Source: Bradyrhizobium ontarionense
GTDB taxonomy: Bacteria > Pseudomonadota > Alphaproteobacteria > Rhizobiales > Xanthobacteraceae
DNA: 64,000 bases
NCBI RefSeq assembly: GCF_021088345.1
Contig: NZ_CP088156.1
Location: forward strand, 7,245,001 to 7,309,000
Direction of reading: 5' to 3'
Part shown: positions 62,050 through 64,000 of the stretch, one piece after another
Layout: each line of letters starts with the position of its first letter
Numbering within the stretch: position 1 is the first letter of the stretch
Translations under genes and position numbers: made by a program
Notes under the pieces: model-generated
Seen by the model: only the letters and a program-made list of their open reading frames with translations
What the model was told of the DNA's origin: nothing
Databases searched by the model: none

Positions 62050-64000
62050 GAGCACTCGCTGGCTGATGCTGGCACGGAGAGGACGCGAAGCAGGTTGCCC
62101 AGCGCGACGCGTAGCCAATCCGGCCGGTGAGCCAAGTCATATTCAAGCGCTCCGATCGCTTTTTCCAGCATGAAAAAGTTAAGGAGCGCCTCCGCGGTGT
62201 GCGGATCGTCGGGCCAGAGGCGCTGATTGGCCTTGATCTCGCGATAACCGGCCAGAAAGGCAGTGGTCGCGTGATCGCGCCAGTCCGAAAGCGCGGCTGC
62301 AAGCCTGCCGTGATCATCCGGGCCGGCTCTCAGGACGCGTTCCAGCGCGACACGAACCGAGCAATCGATCGAGCGCAGGAAGCCGGCAATGTCGCGAGCG
62401 GGCGGCGCCTTGCGCCGGCGTTCGGCGAGCGGCTGCTCCTCATCGCCGTCGAAATCGATGATGAAGATGTCATCCTTCACGATTATGATCTGGCCGAGAT
62501 GGAAATCGCCATGCACGCGGATGCCGCAGCCGCCGACATGGTGCGAGATCAACGTGCTCAACTGCTCCGACAGCTCGGCGCGCCTGGCGAGCACCTGATC
62601 GACCAGCCCCCGTTCGGGGTCCTTGAGCTGGTCGCGGTGCTCGCTCAAGCCCGCCAAGACGCGGCCAGCCTGGGCGCGAAGCCGGTCGATCCAATGATCA
62701 AGATCGTCTGCTGTGGTCGGCTCCGGGGCGAAATCGGCCAGATCGCCGCGAGAGGCCAGCGCGGCATGCAGCTCGCCGACCCGCCGACCCGCCTGCGTCA
62801 TGTAGCGCAGGTAAGGCGGCTGCTCCTCGCTCTGGCGCTCGTCCCCGCTGGCCGCGAACACGCGCTGGTCGTCGACGAAGCGGTCGAGATAGGCCGCGGT
62901 GACGGTCCAGCCGTCTCCCTGGTTCTCGACGAAGCCATGGACGCTGCTGACCGTCCAGCTCCCGCCGTCCTGGATCATCTCGACGCCGCCGAGCAGCGGC
63001 GGCACGTTTGGGAAGCCGACGATTTCAGTCAGGAAGACGCCGATATCGATTTCGGGATGGACGCCGGCCTCGAGCTCGCGATGAATCTTGATGAAGAACT
63101 CGTTGTTGACGACAGCCTTGGTGCTACAGCGGTCGGTCTCGATCACGCGGACCTGCTCGGATTCACGGATGGGCCTGTCGGGAAACTTGGAGGTCGGACG
63201 GAATTCCAGCCGCAGGCCGTTCTCTTCGACCGTGAGCGATTGTCCGAGATTGCGCAGCAGCAGTGCGAGGAAGATCGGACTCGTCGCGGCGTCGAGCAGG
63301 GTGCCTTCGCGGGCGCCTTGGCGCACGGCGGCAAAGGCGTGCGGATTGTAGCGCTCGCGATCGAAGCGAACCCAGTCGATCTGCATCGGCAGCAGATAGC
63401 GCAGCTGCTCTTTCCGCTCGGCGGCCTTGAAGAAGATCAACCAGGGCCGGTTGTCACCGATGTCGCAGAATGGAATCGCGGACGTCAAGGTCGGATGAAT
63501 CGCCTCTGCCGAACGGTCCGAATACCAGCGCGTGCGCGCGAGATGGCCGGGCAGCACGTCGCGCTCGAACACGCTGCGCGTGCGCGCGAGCGTCACCCAG
63601 GTCGAGCCGAGCGGTACCACCAGTGTCTCGAATTCCGGCACCACGCGTTGGATGACGGGTTCTGACTTGTCGCGCTCCTTCAGCTCGAACCAGTAGAAGC
63701 CGTAAGGCGCCAGCGTGATCATGTAGGGCCGCTCGCCGATCGCAGGAAAGCGCGAACGGCCCAACATCTCGTTCGGCACGCGATCCTTGAAGGCGGAAAG
63801 GTCGAGCTCGGTCGCCTGCGCCGAACGCGACAGATTGGCGACGCAAAGGATGACCTCGTCCTTGTACTGCCGCACATAGGCCAGCACGGACCGGTTGGCG
63901 GGCCGGATGAAGCTCATGGTGCCGCGGCCGAACGCGAGCGTCGACTTGCGGACCGAGATCAGCTTCTTGGTCGCGTTCAACAGTGACGAGAGACTGCGCG
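62046..64000 (-). CDS. Trehalose synthase/maltokinase fusion (C-terminal part, cut by window edge)
   Basis: The reading frame enters from beyond the right edge and 650 codons are visible. The first part (about to residue 115) is the C-terminal beta domain of a GH13 trehalose synthase ([31 protein letters not shown]). The rest is a maltokinase: an N-terminal cap ([10 protein letters not shown]), LAAL-type helices, and the kinase active site [10 protein letters not shown]...[13 protein letters not shown]. TreS interconverts trehalose and maltose and the kinase makes maltose-1-phosphate for GlgE. An ATG at 63980 is internal, not the real start. Confidence 0.93.

Overview
The window is high-GC and reads as a chromosomal segment of a Bradyrhizobium-like alphaproteobacterium (Nitrobacteraceae). 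Evidence for this: the protein style, several lineage-typical small proteins, REP-like palindromic repeats, a 0.4 kb dispersed repeat present twice, solitary solute-binding proteins, and a FixK/FNR box. The genus assignment is inference; no rRNA is present. One tRNA (CAT anticodon) lies at 16.0 kb. I see no phage, insertion sequence or CRISPR array.

Layout. 0-2.3 kb: a reverse-strand persulfide-type metallo-beta-lactamase (cut by the window edge), a DUF2892 membrane protein and a Crp/Fnr regulator, then a decayed tolC 3' end. 2.3-4.2 kb: kup. 4.5-15.1 kb: a ten-gene reverse-strand cluster for hydroxyquinol breakdown (Dabb protein, maleylacetate reductase, beta-hydroxyacid dehydrogenase, hydroxyquinol 1,2-dioxygenase, FAD-linked oxidase) joined to a CUT2-type ABC importer and a YciI protein, with a divergent LysR regulator. 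15.1-19.6 kb: repeats, the tRNA and three orphan solute-binding proteins of three transporter classes. 19.8-26.4 kb: tungstate-type ABC importer, cation transporter, mobA, fdhD, mobB, moeA, tusA. 27.2-33.8 kb: an oxalate/formate-family antiporter behind a perfect FNR/FixK box, a small secreted protein, and an NAD-dependent formate dehydrogenase (fused NuoE/NuoF subunit plus molybdo-subunit). Together these two blocks import W/Mo, build and sulfurate the cofactor, and use it to oxidise formate.

33.9-38.6 kb: an accessory island of small proteins, mostly of unknown function, plus a DapA-like protein whose Schiff-base lysine is replaced by arginine. Transcription units here are preceded by a shared sequence close to CTCG-N-WTTCCTAY, found also upstream of kdp. 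This is the best candidate for an undescribed regulon. 38.6-46.9 kb: kdpFABCDE with a 27-codon leader gene and a palindromic repeat between kdpB and kdpC. 47.1-53.3 kb: small proteins, Ku and LigD (non-homologous end joining), a second dispersed repeat, a DUF3309 micro-protein and a PHA-system protein; EcfG-like (general stress) promoter motifs precede ku and the DUF3309 gene. 53.3-64 kb: a tightly overlapped reverse-strand alpha-glucan/trehalose operon, treS-maltokinase (cut by the edge), glgB, treX/glgX, treZ, treY.
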